Shown here one piece after another: positions 1 through 7,376 of a DNA stretch of 12,054 bases. A model generated the notes under the pieces. The model ran no database searches, was not told the origin of the DNA, and saw nothing but the letters and a program-made list of their open reading frames with translations. This DNA is from Robiginitomaculum sp036478975 (lineage in GTDB: Bacteria; Pseudomonadota; Alphaproteobacteria; Caulobacterales; Maricaulaceae): assembly GCA_036478975.1 (NCBI GenBank), contig JAZGFA010000159.1:1-12054 (forward strand), read 5' to 3'. The position numbers were made by a program, and so were the translations under genes. Every line of letters begins with the position of its first letter. The first letter of the stretch is position 1.

Positions 1-1739
1 TGAATGGCAGATGTCAGCGAGACTAATAAATCGCGCGCAAGGGACTGGCCGGCTTCCCAGCGGTTAAACATGTCCGCATCATGGGCCATTTGTATTAGCG
101 TGTCGCCCGTGTCTCGCGCGTAATTAAGCCGCACGGGGGCGCTAAATCCCTTTAATATGGAGAGGGTCGGCTTGCTGGGTAGGTCTTCAACTTTCAAGGT
201 TGCAGTTTCGCTTTTTAAGGCAAAGGTCTGCGCGCCAAAATTGCGGCCAGTATCGTCAATAAGCCCCAGTGAAATAGGCATGAGAAGCGGCTGTTTACGG
301 GGCTGTCCGGGGGTCGGCATGGTTTTTTGCGACAGGGAAACCGTGAAGGTTTTAGCCCCTGCATCATAGGCGGTTTTAACGGTTAATTCCGGCGTGCCGG
401 CTTGGCTATACCACAGCATGAATTGCGATAAATCCTTACCGGTAGATGTTTCAAAACAGGTGATAAATTCTTCAATCGTGGCGGCGGTTCCGTCTAGGGC
501 TTCAAAATATAAATCAGAGCCGGCGCGAAAGGCTTTCTCTCCGAGCAGAGTTTTGAGCATGCGGATAATCTCCGCGCCCTTTTCATAGATAGTCGCCGTG
601 TAAAAATTATCAATTTTTTGATAGCTTTCCGGCCGCACCGCATGGGCGAGCGGGCCTGCGTCTTCGGGGAATTGTCGCGCGCGCAAGGCTTTGACATCTT
701 TAATGCGCTGGAGCGGCGCGCCGCGTTCATGGGCGGAAAACTCTTGATCGCGAAAGACGGTGAAACCTTCTTTCAGGCACAGCTGAAACCAGTCGCGGCA
801 GGTAATGCGATTGCCCGTCCAATTATGGAAATATTCATGGGCGACGACGCTTTCAATGCGCTGAAAATTCATATCCGTGGCGCTTTGCGCGTCCGCAAGC
901 AAAAGCGCGGAGTTGAAAATATTAAGCCCTTTATTCTCCATCGCCCCGAAATTGAAATCGCGCACGGCGACAATCATGAAACGGTCAAGGTCATATTCGC
1001 GGCCAAAGGCTTCCTCATCCCATTTCATTGAGCGCTTGAGGGCGTCCATAGCATAATGCGCGCGGGAGCTATCACCGGGGTCAACGTAGATTTCTAGCGG
1101 AATATCTCGGCCACTCATCGTGGTGAAACTATCGTCGATTTTATCAAACTGCCCCGCGACGAGGGCAAACAGGTAGCACGGCTTTGGAAACGGGTCTTCC
1201 CAGACGGCGTAGTGATGGCGACCCGGCAAATCGCCACTATCAATCATATTGCCATTGGCGAGCAGGGTCGGGTAGCTGTCCTTATCGGCCTCAATGCGCA
1301 CCGTATAGACGCTCAGCACGTCCGGACGGTCTAGGAAAAAAGTGAAACGGCGAAAGCCCTCGGCCTCGCATTGGGTGCAAAACCGCCCGCCGGAGACGTA
1401 AAGCCCCATAAGCTGGCTGTTATCTTTAGGGGCGCAGGTGGAGTTAATCTCTAGGGTGAATTTCTCGGGCAGGTTTTTGAGGGTCAAATGGGTTTGGCTC
1501 AAACCATAGGCGCTGCGGGGCAAATCCACGCCGTCAATGGCGACCGAAGTCAGGGCTATGTCCTCGCCATTAAGGGTAAGGCGGGCTGATTTTGAGCCTG
1601 TGCGGCGCACATGCATGGTGGAACGCACGCGGGTTTTAGCGGGGTTTAGGGCCACATCAAGATAGACGGTGTCTATCTGAAACTCCGGGGCTTTATAGGC
1701 CGAGAGCAAGGTGGGAGTCGGGGCCGAATCGGTGCGCAT
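1..1739 (-). CDS. pepN: Aminopeptidase N (M1 family), 3' end cut by left edge
   Basis: This is a zinc metallopeptidase that removes N-terminal residues from peptides in the cytoplasm. Reading the minus strand from ATG 1739 gives 579 uninterrupted residues; family members are about 870-890 residues, so roughly the last 300 lie beyond the left edge. Visible motifs are the substrate-binding GAMEN at residues 265-269, the zinc motif HEYFH at 301-305 followed by NW, the third zinc ligand E324 in KEGFT, and the catalytic Tyr385 in IYEKGAE. The 36-residue spacing from GAMEN to HEXXH is what I recall for E. coli PepN, and all positions sit about four residues later than there. The start is supported by AGGA six to seven bases upstream. 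The gene is divergent from typA. What is missing is mainly the C-terminal helical domain. Identification is very secure from the motifs. Confidence 0.95.
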   Translation of the reverse strand, partial: MRTDSAPTPTLLSAYKAPEFQIDTVYLDVALNPAKTRVRSTMHVRRTGSKSARLTLNGEDIALTSVAIDGVDLPRSAYGLSQTHLTLKNLPEKFTLEINSTCAPKDNSQLMGLYVSGGRFCTQCEAEGFRRFTFFLDRPDVLSVYTVRIEADKDSYPTLLANGNMIDSGDLPGRHHYAVWEDPFPKPCYLFALVAGQFDKIDDSFTTMSGRDIPLEIYVDPGDSSRAHYAMDALKRSMKWDEEAFGREYDLDRFMIVAVRDFNFGAMENKGLNIFNSALLLADAQSATDMNFQRIESVVAHEYFHNWTGNRITCRDWFQLCLKEGFTVFRDQEFSAHERGAPLQRIKDVKALRARQFPEDAGPLAHAVRPESYQKIDNFYTATIYEKGAEIIRMLKTLLGEKAFRAGSDLYFEALDGTAATIEEFITCFETSTGKDLSQFMLWYSQAGTPELTVKTAYDAGAKTFTVSLSQKTMPTPGQPRKQPLLMPISLGLIDDTGRNFGAQTFALKSETATLKVEDLPSKPTLSILKGFSAPVRLNYARDTGDTLIQMAHDADMFNRWEAGQSLARDLLVSLTSAI

Positions 1740-1906
1740 AAAATGTCCTGTAATTCTTTTAAACAGAGCCTTGCCTAGCCATAGTCAAAACGCAAGGGCG
1801 AATGGGTGATAACTTCCCCACTAACTTCACAGTGACAGGTGAAAATAACGCTTTCCCTTTGCTACCAACCCCCTTAAACGGGGCGCAAATCGAACGGAAA
1901 TCCATT
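1740..1906. promoter_or_regulatory. Divergent pepN/typA intergenic region
   Basis: These 167 bases must hold the promoters of both flanking genes. I do not see a convincing -35/-10 pair for either. Small symmetric elements are present: CCTTGC/GCAAGG at 1770-1775 and 1792-1797, TTCAC/GTGAA at 1826-1830 and 1839-1843 enclosing TCACAGTGA, and CCCC/GGGG at 1870-1873 and 1880-1883. None is long enough to assign a function. Confidence 0.4.
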
Positions 1907-3775
1907 ATGACAAATTCAATTAAAACGCTACGCAATGTAGCGATTGTAGCTCACGTTGACCACGGCAAGACGACCTTGGTTGATAAACTCCTGCGCCAGT
2001 CCGGCACGCTAGACGAGCGCGGCGCGCGCGAAGAACGCGTGATGGACAGTAATGACATCGAAAAAGAGCGCGGCATTACCATCCTCGCGAAAAACACTGC
2101 GATTAAATGGACGGCTCCAGACGGCGTAGAATGGCGCATCAACATTGTTGATACCCCAGGACATGCGGACTTTGGCGGCGAAGTAGAGCGCGTGCTCTCC
2201 ATGGTCGACTCGGTTGTTTTGCTTGTCGACGCGGTTGAAGGCCCGATGCCGCAAACCACATTTGTTACGAAAAAAGCCTTGGCCCAAGGCCTTAAGCCTA
2301 TTGTTGTGGTCAATAAGGTTGACCGCACGGGCGCGCGTCCTGATTGGGCCGTAGACCAAACCTTTGATTTGTTTGATCGCCTTGGCGCGACGGACGAGCA
2401 AATGGATTTTCCTACCGTATTCGCCTCCGCGCTTAATGGCTGGGCTAGCTATGATAGCAGCGCGCTTGAAGGTGAAGATATGGGGCCTTTGTTTGAGACA
2501 ATTGTCGCCCACACCCCAGAGCCTGACGTCGATCCGGACGGGCCTTTGCAATTGCAAATCTCCGCCCTTGATTACAACTCCTATACGGGCGTTATCGGCG
2601 TAGGCCGTGTTGTGCGTGGACAGATTAAACGTAATCAGCAAGTTATCGTCGCCTCCCCTGACGGCAAACAGCGCCGTGGTAAAGTCTTACAACCTTTCGG
2701 CTTTATGGGCCTAGAGCGCGTTGAGATGGACAGTGTTTCTGCCGGGGACATCGTTGCCTTTACCGGCATTGATAAACTTGGCATTTCCGACATGATTTGC
2801 GACCCAGACCATGTAGACATGTTGCCGCCGCTCTCCGTCGATGAGCCGACTATCTCCATGACCTTCCAAGTCAATGATAGCCCATTTGCGGGCCTTGAAG
2901 GAAAATTTGTAACCTCGCGCAATATCAATGAGCGTCTGGAGAAAGAGCTTATTCACAATGTCGCCCTGCGCGTAGAGCAGCTTGACGAAGCGGATAAGTT
3001 CCGCGTCTCTGGCCGAGGCGAATTGCATCTTTCTATCTTGATTGAGAACATGCGCCGTGAAGGTTTCGAGCTGGCAATTTCCCGCCCGCAAGTGATTAAC
3101 AAAACTATTGATGGCGTGGTGTGCGAGCCATATGAAACATTGACGATTGATGTTGAAACCGATCACCAAGGCTCCATTATGGAAAAGCTTGGCGAGCGTA
3201 AGGGCCAGTTAAAAGACATGGTTCCTGACGGCAAAGGCCGCGTGCGTCTTGATTATGATATTCCGACGCGCGGCATGATTGGCTTTCGCTCTGAATTTAT
3301 GACCCTGACATCTGGCACGGGCCTGATGTATCACAACTTTGACCGCTACGGTCCGCGCGCTAAGGCGTCCAAAATTGGCCGCCGCCAAAAAGGCGTGTTG
3401 ATAGCCAAGGAAACCGGCAAGGCGCTCGCTTTTGCTTTGTGGAATTTGCAAGGCCGCGGTCAATTGTTCATTGGCCATGCTACGGCAGTTTATGAAGGCA
3501 TGGTTGTCGGCATTAACGCCCGTTCTAATGACCTTGTGGTCAATGTGCTTAAGGGTAAACAGCTTACCAATATGCGCGCATCGGGTAATGATGAAGCGGT
3601 GGTTTTAACCACGCCCATTCCAATCACGCTTGAGAGCGCGCTTGAATTTATCAATGATGATGAGCTGGTCGAAGTCACGCCGGAATCCATCCGTATTCGT
3701 AAGCGCTACCTCACGGAAAATGCGCGCAAGAAAGAAATGCGCAAATCCGACGCGCTTGAAGCGGCTAGTGAATAA
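1907..3775 (+). CDS. typA: Translational GTPase TypA/BipA
   Basis: This is a ribosome-binding GTPase of the EF-G/LepA class that aids ribosome assembly and growth under stress and low temperature (known for the family). The 622-residue product is close to the roughly 607 of E. coli BipA. GTPase motifs are all present: P-loop AHVDHGKT at 15-22, switch I Thr58 in RGIT, DTPGH at 82-86, NKVD at 136-139 and the G5 SA at 174-175. They are followed by a beta-barrel domain II, an EF-G-like domain III containing GRGELHLSILIENMRREG, domain V and the C-terminal TypA-specific region ending near RIRKRYL. I chose ATG 1907 because the protein then begins just before the conserved GTPase core and CGGAA lies 7-11 bases upstream. 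An in-frame ATG at 1802 would add 35 residues without family-like character. Transcription probably ends at the hairpin at 3796-3824. Confidence 0.97.
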   Translation: MTNSIKTLRNVAIVAHVDHGKTTLVDKLLRQSGTLDERGAREERVMDSNDIEKERGITILAKNTAIKWTAPDGVEWRINIVDTPGHADFGGEVERVLSMVDSVVLLVDAVEGPMPQTTFVTKKALAQGLKPIVVVNKVDRTGARPDWAVDQTFDLFDRLGATDEQMDFPTVFASALNGWASYDSSALEGEDMGPLFETIVAHTPEPDVDPDGPLQLQISALDYNSYTGVIGVGRVVRGQIKRNQQVIVASPDGKQRRGKVLQPFGFMGLERVEMDSVSAGDIVAFTGIDKLGISDMICDPDHVDMLPPLSVDEPTISMTFQVNDSPFAGLEGKFVTSRNINERLEKELIHNVALRVEQLDEADKFRVSGRGELHLSILIENMRREGFELAISRPQVINKTIDGVVCEPYETLTIDVETDHQGSIMEKLGERKGQLKDMVPDGKGRVRLDYDIPTRGMIGFRSEFMTLTSGTGLMYHNFDRYGPRAKASKIGRRQKGVLIAKETGKALAFALWNLQGRGQLFIGHATAVYEGMVVGINARSNDLVVNVLKGKQLTNMRASGNDEAVVLTTPIPITLESALEFINDDELVEVTPESIRIRKRYLTENARKKEMRKSDALEAASE

Positions 3776-3795
3776 TTAGCGATATTACATTTTAG

Positions 3796-3824
3796 AAAAA
3801 GCGGGCCTTTGCGCCCGCTTTTTT
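3796..3824. terminator. Bidirectional rho-independent terminator between typA and the exporter gene
   Basis: A GCGGGC/GCCCGC stem (3801-3806 and 3813-3818) with a six-base loop is flanked by AAAAA on the left and TTTTTT on the right, so it has a U-tract when read from either strand. It lies 20 bases after the typA stop. The exporter stop codon (3825-3823) overlaps its right edge, so the one element can serve both convergent genes. Confidence 0.85.
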
Positions 3825-4464
3825 AATGGGTGAAGCCCGCATAGAGAATGAAAATCGCGGTGGCCAGAATAATCGCCCCCATGAAAATATTGAGGGTGTT
3901 GGCCCATTTTCCGCCTGATAAATGGCGATGTATGGCGCTACCCATAGCGGCCCATAACGCGTTGCCGATAAGGCCAGAGAGTAAAAAAGCGCTTAGGATT
4001 ACCGCGAAACGTACCCATAGGTTTTCATGCAGGCTCGTATAGCCCGCCGCCGCGCCAAGGGCGAATATTAGGCCCTTAGGGTTGACCCATTGCAGGCCGA
4101 AGGCGTGCCAGAAGCCTAGCGGTTTGGTGATGTCATCTTGGCGGGGTTGCCCGCTATCTTTTCCCGCTGTTTGCGTGACTAATCCTGCGCGTAGAAAGCC
4201 CCACGCTAAATAGGCGAGCCATAGGGCGCCTATTATTGTAATAACGTTTAGTAAAATAGGCGCGCTCACAATAAGTGCGCCGAGACCTAAAACCGCTGCG
4301 CTTAAAATCAGCGTCCACCCCGCCGCCACGCCGGCAATATAGGGCAGGCATTTACGAAACCCAAACCGCAGGCCTTGCCCCATAAGGATAATATTATTGG
4401 GACCGGGTGTGACGCCGCCCGTAAGGGTGAAGCCGATTAGGCTCATCAAAAGGGCGAAATTCAT
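3823..4464 (-). CDS. LysE/RhtB family amino-acid exporter
   Basis: This inner-membrane protein of 213 residues matches the usual length of the LysE/RhtB translocator family, which exports amino acids and similar small molecules using the proton gradient. The N-terminus has the family signature GGVTPGPNN at residues 16-24, just after the first hydrophobic segment, and about six hydrophobic segments follow, with GLQWVNPKG in the middle. The substrate cannot be read from sequence (lysine, homoserine, threonine and others occur). The start ATG 4464 is 12 bases beyond the stop of the preceding TerB-like gene on the same strand, which suggests co-transcription. The ribosome site (AAGCAG) is weak, consistent with translational coupling. 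The gene ends in the bidirectional terminator. Confidence 0.88.
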   Translation of the reverse strand: MNFALLMSLIGFTLTGGVTPGPNNIILMGQGLRFGFRKCLPYIAGVAAGWTLILSAAVLGLGALIVSAPILLNVITIIGALWLAYLAWGFLRAGLVTQTAGKDSGQPRQDDITKPLGFWHAFGLQWVNPKGLIFALGAAAGYTSLHENLWVRFAVILSAFLLSGLIGNALWAAMGSAIHRHLSGGKWANTLNIFMGAIILATAIFILYAGFTH

Positions 4465-4476
4465 TAGCTGCTTATC

Positions 4477-4893
4477 TTACGGTTTTGAGCGTGCGCCATT
4501 GGGCGGCGTGCCGATAAGGGCTTTACTGCCCATATCCCATATGTCGACGGCGGTTTGAATGAATTTTGATTCCTCATCATGCATTTCATAATCGCAGACA
4601 ATAATGCCAAAGATGGATTGCAGGATGTGCGGGCGCATCGCCACATCATCAATACGCTCAAGGGAGTCGGAAATGAATAGGGCGCGGTCGCCGCTGGAGA
4701 GGGCTATTTTTATCGGTAAATGCTTGTCATCAAACCATTTGCGTAGGGATGAGCGCGATAAAATGCGATCCGGGTCAAAATGTTGATTGAGGGATTGGGC
4801 TTCATGGCAAAATTCTACCAGCTCTAAATCGCGAATGCGGTCATCGGCCAGTACGGCTACGGCCAGCAGCGTTAAAATGTCGTCCCAAATCAT
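4477..4893 (-). CDS. TerB-like small protein, copy 1 (downstream copy)
   Basis: This is a predicted soluble, helical protein of 138 residues. Two acidic helix-turn segments are visible, DDRIRDLELVEF at 17-28 and DYEMHDEES at 101-109, arranged like the repeated D..i...E and DG.....EE segments of the TerB/tellurite-resistance fold, whose acidic residues can bind metal. It is clearly a paralogue of the gene just upstream (5334-4933): both share LA..V..D..IR..EL.EF, a central K.WFD, and a final D.E.H..ES......A..IW. A GTG at 4899 is a possible start, but ATG 4893 has GAGG with a five-base gap, so I prefer it. The exact biochemical role is unknown to me; the TerB assignment rests on pattern rather than an alignment search. 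No other ter genes are nearby, so tellurite resistance should not be assumed. Confidence 0.72.
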   Translation of the reverse strand: MIWDDILTLLAVAVLADDRIRDLELVEFCHEAQSLNQHFDPDRILSRSSLRKWFDDKHLPIKIALSSGDRALFISDSLERIDDVAMRPHILQSIFGIIVCDYEMHDEESKFIQTAVDIWDMGSKALIGTPPNGARSKP

Positions 4894-4932
4894 AATCACC
4901 TCGCGCCCACAATAGTCGTCATTATGACAGAG

Positions 4933-5334
4933 CTAAGCGGTTGTAACAACTTTAAACGGAGGGCGGGTAAAGCCCCATATAACGGCGGCGGAGCGCACAA
5001 GGTCGCTCTCCTGTTTGTGGTACTCTTTATCGCTTATGGAAATCGCGATCATCGCATCGTAAAGATTTTCGCGTATCATCTCATCTTTGATGGCGGTAAT
5101 GGCCTTGAGAATAACCGTATTACGGCCACGGCTTTCCATGGAGTCGAGAATGTGCGGCTCATTTTCATCAAACCACGCCTTAGCGCGCTCTTGGGTGAGG
5201 TCTGGGCAACATAAAATCGCTAAACCTTCGGCCTGGGTTTTAAATTCCGTGAGTTCCGGCGTGCGAATATGCTGATCTATGATGACCGTAATTGCCAGCA
5301 CGGAAAGCACGTCGTTCACTTTTGAATCTGCCAT
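4933..5334 (-). CDS. TerB-like small protein, copy 2 (upstream copy)
   Basis: This is a predicted soluble 133-residue helical protein, first in a probable operon with its paralogue (39 bases downstream) and the LysE-type exporter. The acidic segments are DQHIRTPELTEF at 20-31 and DKEYHKQES at 102-110, followed by AAVIWGF near 116-122. The middle carries KAWFDENEP, matching RKWFDDKH of copy 1. These shared features place both in one family, most likely TerB-like, although the DG of classical TerB is replaced by DQ and DK. The start ATG 5334 is supported by GAGAGGGA about seven bases upstream. No signal peptide or membrane segment is visible, so it should act in the cytoplasm. The function is unknown. 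Confidence 0.72.
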   Translation of the reverse strand: MADSKVNDVLSVLAITVIIDQHIRTPELTEFKTQAEGLAILCCPDLTQERAKAWFDENEPHILDSMESRGRNTVILKAITAIKDEMIRENLYDAMIAISISDKEYHKQESDLVRSAAVIWGFTRPPFKVVTTA

Positions 5335-5366
5335 GCCCTATCCCTCTCGATAACGCGCCCTGCGCC

Positions 5367-5395
5367 TTTATGCACGTAATTGCACTGCGCTACAA
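5367..5395 (-). promoter_or_regulatory. Possible promoter for the TerB-like/exporter operon
   Basis: Reading the minus strand, TTGTAG (5395-5390) and CATAAA (5372-5367) are separated by 17 bases, and the likely transcription start would lie about 25 bases before the start of the first TerB-like gene. The match to a housekeeping promoter is only partial (three of six and four of six), so this is a candidate only. Confidence 0.3.
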
Positions 5396-5418
5396 GCCTG
5401 CATGAACTGCATTGCGGG

Positions 5419-5454
5419 TTTTACACGGGGGCGGGCAGGGCTTATTGTGTAAAA
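5419..5454. repeat. 8-bp inverted repeat upstream of the lipoprotein gene
   Basis: TTTTACAC (5419-5426) and GTGTAAAA (5447-5454) form a perfect inverted repeat around a 20-base GC-rich spacer. The right arm ends three bases before the GGAG ribosome site of the lipoprotein gene. It could be a regulator's binding site or an mRNA hairpin next to the ribosome site; the sequence does not decide between these. Confidence 0.6.
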
Positions 5455-5466
5455 AACGGAGCTGAC

Positions 5467-6012
5467 ATGTCACATATTAGTATGAAAACCCTAGGCCATA
5501 GCTTGGCCTTAACTCTTGCCTTTACCTTAGGCGCTTGCGCGTCCACCCCTTCGCCATACGGGCCAAAGCAATCTGCGGGCGGGGTTGGATTTGAAACCAC
5601 GCGCATCGAGTCAGACCGTTTTCGTATCAGCTATACGGGCAAAAACGCCGCCGAGGCCCGCGACCTTGCCCTGCGCCGCGCCGCCGAAGTCACCACAGAA
5701 AACGGCTATGACTGGTTTCGCGTTATTGGCGGCAATATGAGCGGTGATGCGGATGCGCGCAGCCGGGTGGGCACGTCTATCGGGATTGGCGTTGGTAGTG
5801 GCGGTTATGGCTATGGTCGACGTCGACGCGGCAATAATGTGCATGTTAATGTCGGGGTGGGTCTTGGCGATGTTATTGGAGCCGTAAAGGGGCCGCGCCT
5901 GACCTCGGCCATTGAAATTCGCGCGGGTAAGGGGGCTAAGCCGGCCGGAGCAGACGCCTATGACGCGCAGGCTGTTTTAAAAAACATACGGCCCGCGGTT
6001 TACGCAAAATAA
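5467..6012 (+). CDS. Glycine-rich lipoprotein, CC0125/CC1285-like
   Basis: This is a 181-residue secreted lipoprotein of unknown function. A hydrophobic signal segment runs from about residue 9 to 20 and ends in a lipobox L-G-A-C, making Cys24 the lipidated residue. The mature part has GFETTRIESDRFRISYTG, then ARDLALRRAAEVTTENGYDWF, a pattern I associate with the CC0125/CC1285 lipoproteins of Caulobacter-type bacteria (R.....RF.v.y.G, RaAE.t...Gyd.F). The C-terminal half is glycine-rich with an RRRR run and VHVNVGVGLGDVIGA, which could pack on or near the membrane. I chose ATG 5467 because GGAG lies six bases upstream. Earlier in-frame codons back to 5380 give a cysteine-containing stretch unlike a signal peptide, and ATG 5482 lacks a ribosome site. 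The neighbouring antiporter gene starts 70 bases later and could be co-transcribed. Confidence 0.75.
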   Translation: MSHISMKTLGHSLALTLAFTLGACASTPSPYGPKQSAGGVGFETTRIESDRFRISYTGKNAAEARDLALRRAAEVTTENGYDWFRVIGGNMSGDADARSRVGTSIGIGVGSGGYGYGRRRRGNNVHVNVGVGLGDVIGAVKGPRLTSAIEIRAGKGAKPAGADAYDAQAVLKNIRPAVYAK

Positions 6013-6082
6013 TTAAGTTTACGCCTTAACAGCGCCGCCGCTCTGCCCTATCGTTCTTTTTGATATTTTAGGGGAGCCGTTT

Positions 6083-7375
6083 GTGCTGACATTATTTGAA
6101 ATTATGGCGATTATGTTATCGCTTTCCGCCTTTTTCGGCTGGCTTAACCACGCTTTTTTTAAGCTTCCCCATACGATTGGCTTGTTGGTCATGGCGCTTG
6201 TGGCGTCCATGGTGCTACTCGCCATAGAATTGGTTTTCCCCGCCTTTGGCTTGACCGCGCCCTTGCGCACGGCCCTAGAGCAGATTGATTTTAATGCCAC
6301 CGTGATGAACGGTATGCTTGCCTTTCTGTTATTTGCCGGCGCGTTGCATGTGGATATGGGCTTTCTAAAAGACCAGAAATGGGCGATTGGCCTAATGGCC
6401 AGTATCGGCGTGGTGACATCGACCTTTATTATTGGCGGCGGCGTGTTTTTCCTCGCCAAGCTTGTTGGCGCGGACCTGCCTTTTATCTGGGCGCTAGTGT
6501 TTGGCGCATTAATCAGCCCAACCGATCCAGTAGCGGTTTTGTCCATCCTAAAGACCGTTGATATGCCCCACAGCCTTGAGGCGAAAATCGCCGGTGAAAG
6601 CCTGTTTAATGACGGGGTAGGGGTTGTGGTTTTCACCATTATTGTCGCCATTGCCGTGCAAATGTCCGGCCTGCATATTGAAGGCTCCCACGGGCCAGAT
6701 CATGTGACAGCGGGAACGATTGCCAAATTATTCTTCATCGAGGCCGGCGGCGGCGCTCTGCTCGGCGCATTTACCGGCTGGATTGCCTTTCGCATGATGG
6801 CGATGATTGACGAGCACGCGATTGAAATTCTTATCAGCCTTGGCATTGTAACAGGTACTTACGCTTTGGCGCAGCACCTTCACCTATCCGGCCCTATCGC
6901 CGTGGTGGTAACGGGGTTGATGGTCGGTAATAAGGGCGCGGAATTTGCCATGAGCGAACGCACGCGCACCTATCTTTTCGGCTTTTGGGAGATGATTGAC
7001 GAGATTTTGAACTCGGTTTTATTCCTGCTCATCGGCCTAGAAATCTTGGTGCTAGGCTCTGGCCTTGAAGGCAAACATTTGCTGTTCGGCCTGCTCGCTA
7101 TTCCGCTAGTTTTGATGGCGCGGTTTATTTCCGTCTCTATCCCAATGCGGTTTCTCGGCATGTTTAAGCGCTTTACCAAGGGCGCAATTCCCGTGCTAAC
7201 ATGGGGCGGACTGCGCGGCGGCATTTCCGTAGCCTTGGCCCTGTCCCTGCCTGACACGCCGGAAAAGCCGCTCATCCTAACGGCGACCTATCTGGTGGTG
7301 ATATTCTCTATCATCGTGCAGGGGCTAACGGTGAAACCTCTGGTCAAGAAAGTCATCAACCCCGATTTGCTTTAG
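6083..7375 (+). CDS. Na+(K+)/H+ antiporter, CPA1/NhaP type
   Basis: This inner-membrane cation/proton exchanger is used for pH and Na+/K+ balance. The 430-residue protein is almost entirely hydrophobic segments (about twelve). It carries the CPA1 core motifs: SPTDPVAV with Asp148, GESLFNDGVGVVVF with the Asn176-Asp177 pair expected in the ion-binding site, and the later TWGGLRGGISVALALSLP with its conserved arginine. The protein ends shortly after the last hydrophobic segment, so it lacks the long regulatory C-terminal domain of some NhaP2/CPA1 members. The start is GTG 6083, supported by AGGGGAG at 6070-6076. Cation preference cannot be read from the sequence. The stop is separated by one base from the stop of the convergent pyruvate kinase gene, with no hairpin between them. 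Confidence 0.92.
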   Translation: MLTLFEIMAIMLSLSAFFGWLNHAFFKLPHTIGLLVMALVASMVLLAIELVFPAFGLTAPLRTALEQIDFNATVMNGMLAFLLFAGALHVDMGFLKDQKWAIGLMASIGVVTSTFIIGGGVFFLAKLVGADLPFIWALVFGALISPTDPVAVLSILKTVDMPHSLEAKIAGESLFNDGVGVVVFTIIVAIAVQMSGLHIEGSHGPDHVTAGTIAKLFFIEAGGGALLGAFTGWIAFRMMAMIDEHAIEILISLGIVTGTYALAQHLHLSGPIAVVVTGLMVGNKGAEFAMSERTRTYLFGFWEMIDEILNSVLFLLIGLEILVLGSGLEGKHLLFGLLAIPLVLMARFISVSIPMRFLGMFKRFTKGAIPVLTWGGLRGGISVALALSLPDTPEKPLILTATYLVVIFSIIVQGLTVKPLVKKVINPDLL

Positions 7376-7376
7376 C

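Noticed and set aside
157..1031. Several plus-strand open frames of 64-137 codons.
   Set aside because: They lie opposite the pepN coding frame, which contains all M1 peptidase motifs without interruption.
1802..1906. An in-frame ATG extends typA by 35 residues.
   Set aside because: The added residues do not resemble a TypA N-terminus, and ATG 1907 places the GTPase core at the usual distance from the start with a purine-rich ribosome site.
2009..2641. A 210-codon open frame antisense to typA.
   Set aside because: It lies fully inside a strongly conserved gene, and its translation is low in family-like features; it mirrors the codon bias of typA.
4477..5334. A tellurite-resistance operon.
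   Set aside because: Only weak TerB-like proteins are present; no terC, terD, terE or terZ-like genes are seen in the window.
6019..6651. A 210-codon open frame antisense to the antiporter gene.
   Set aside because: It overlaps the antiporter coding sequence and has no ribosome site or domain pattern.
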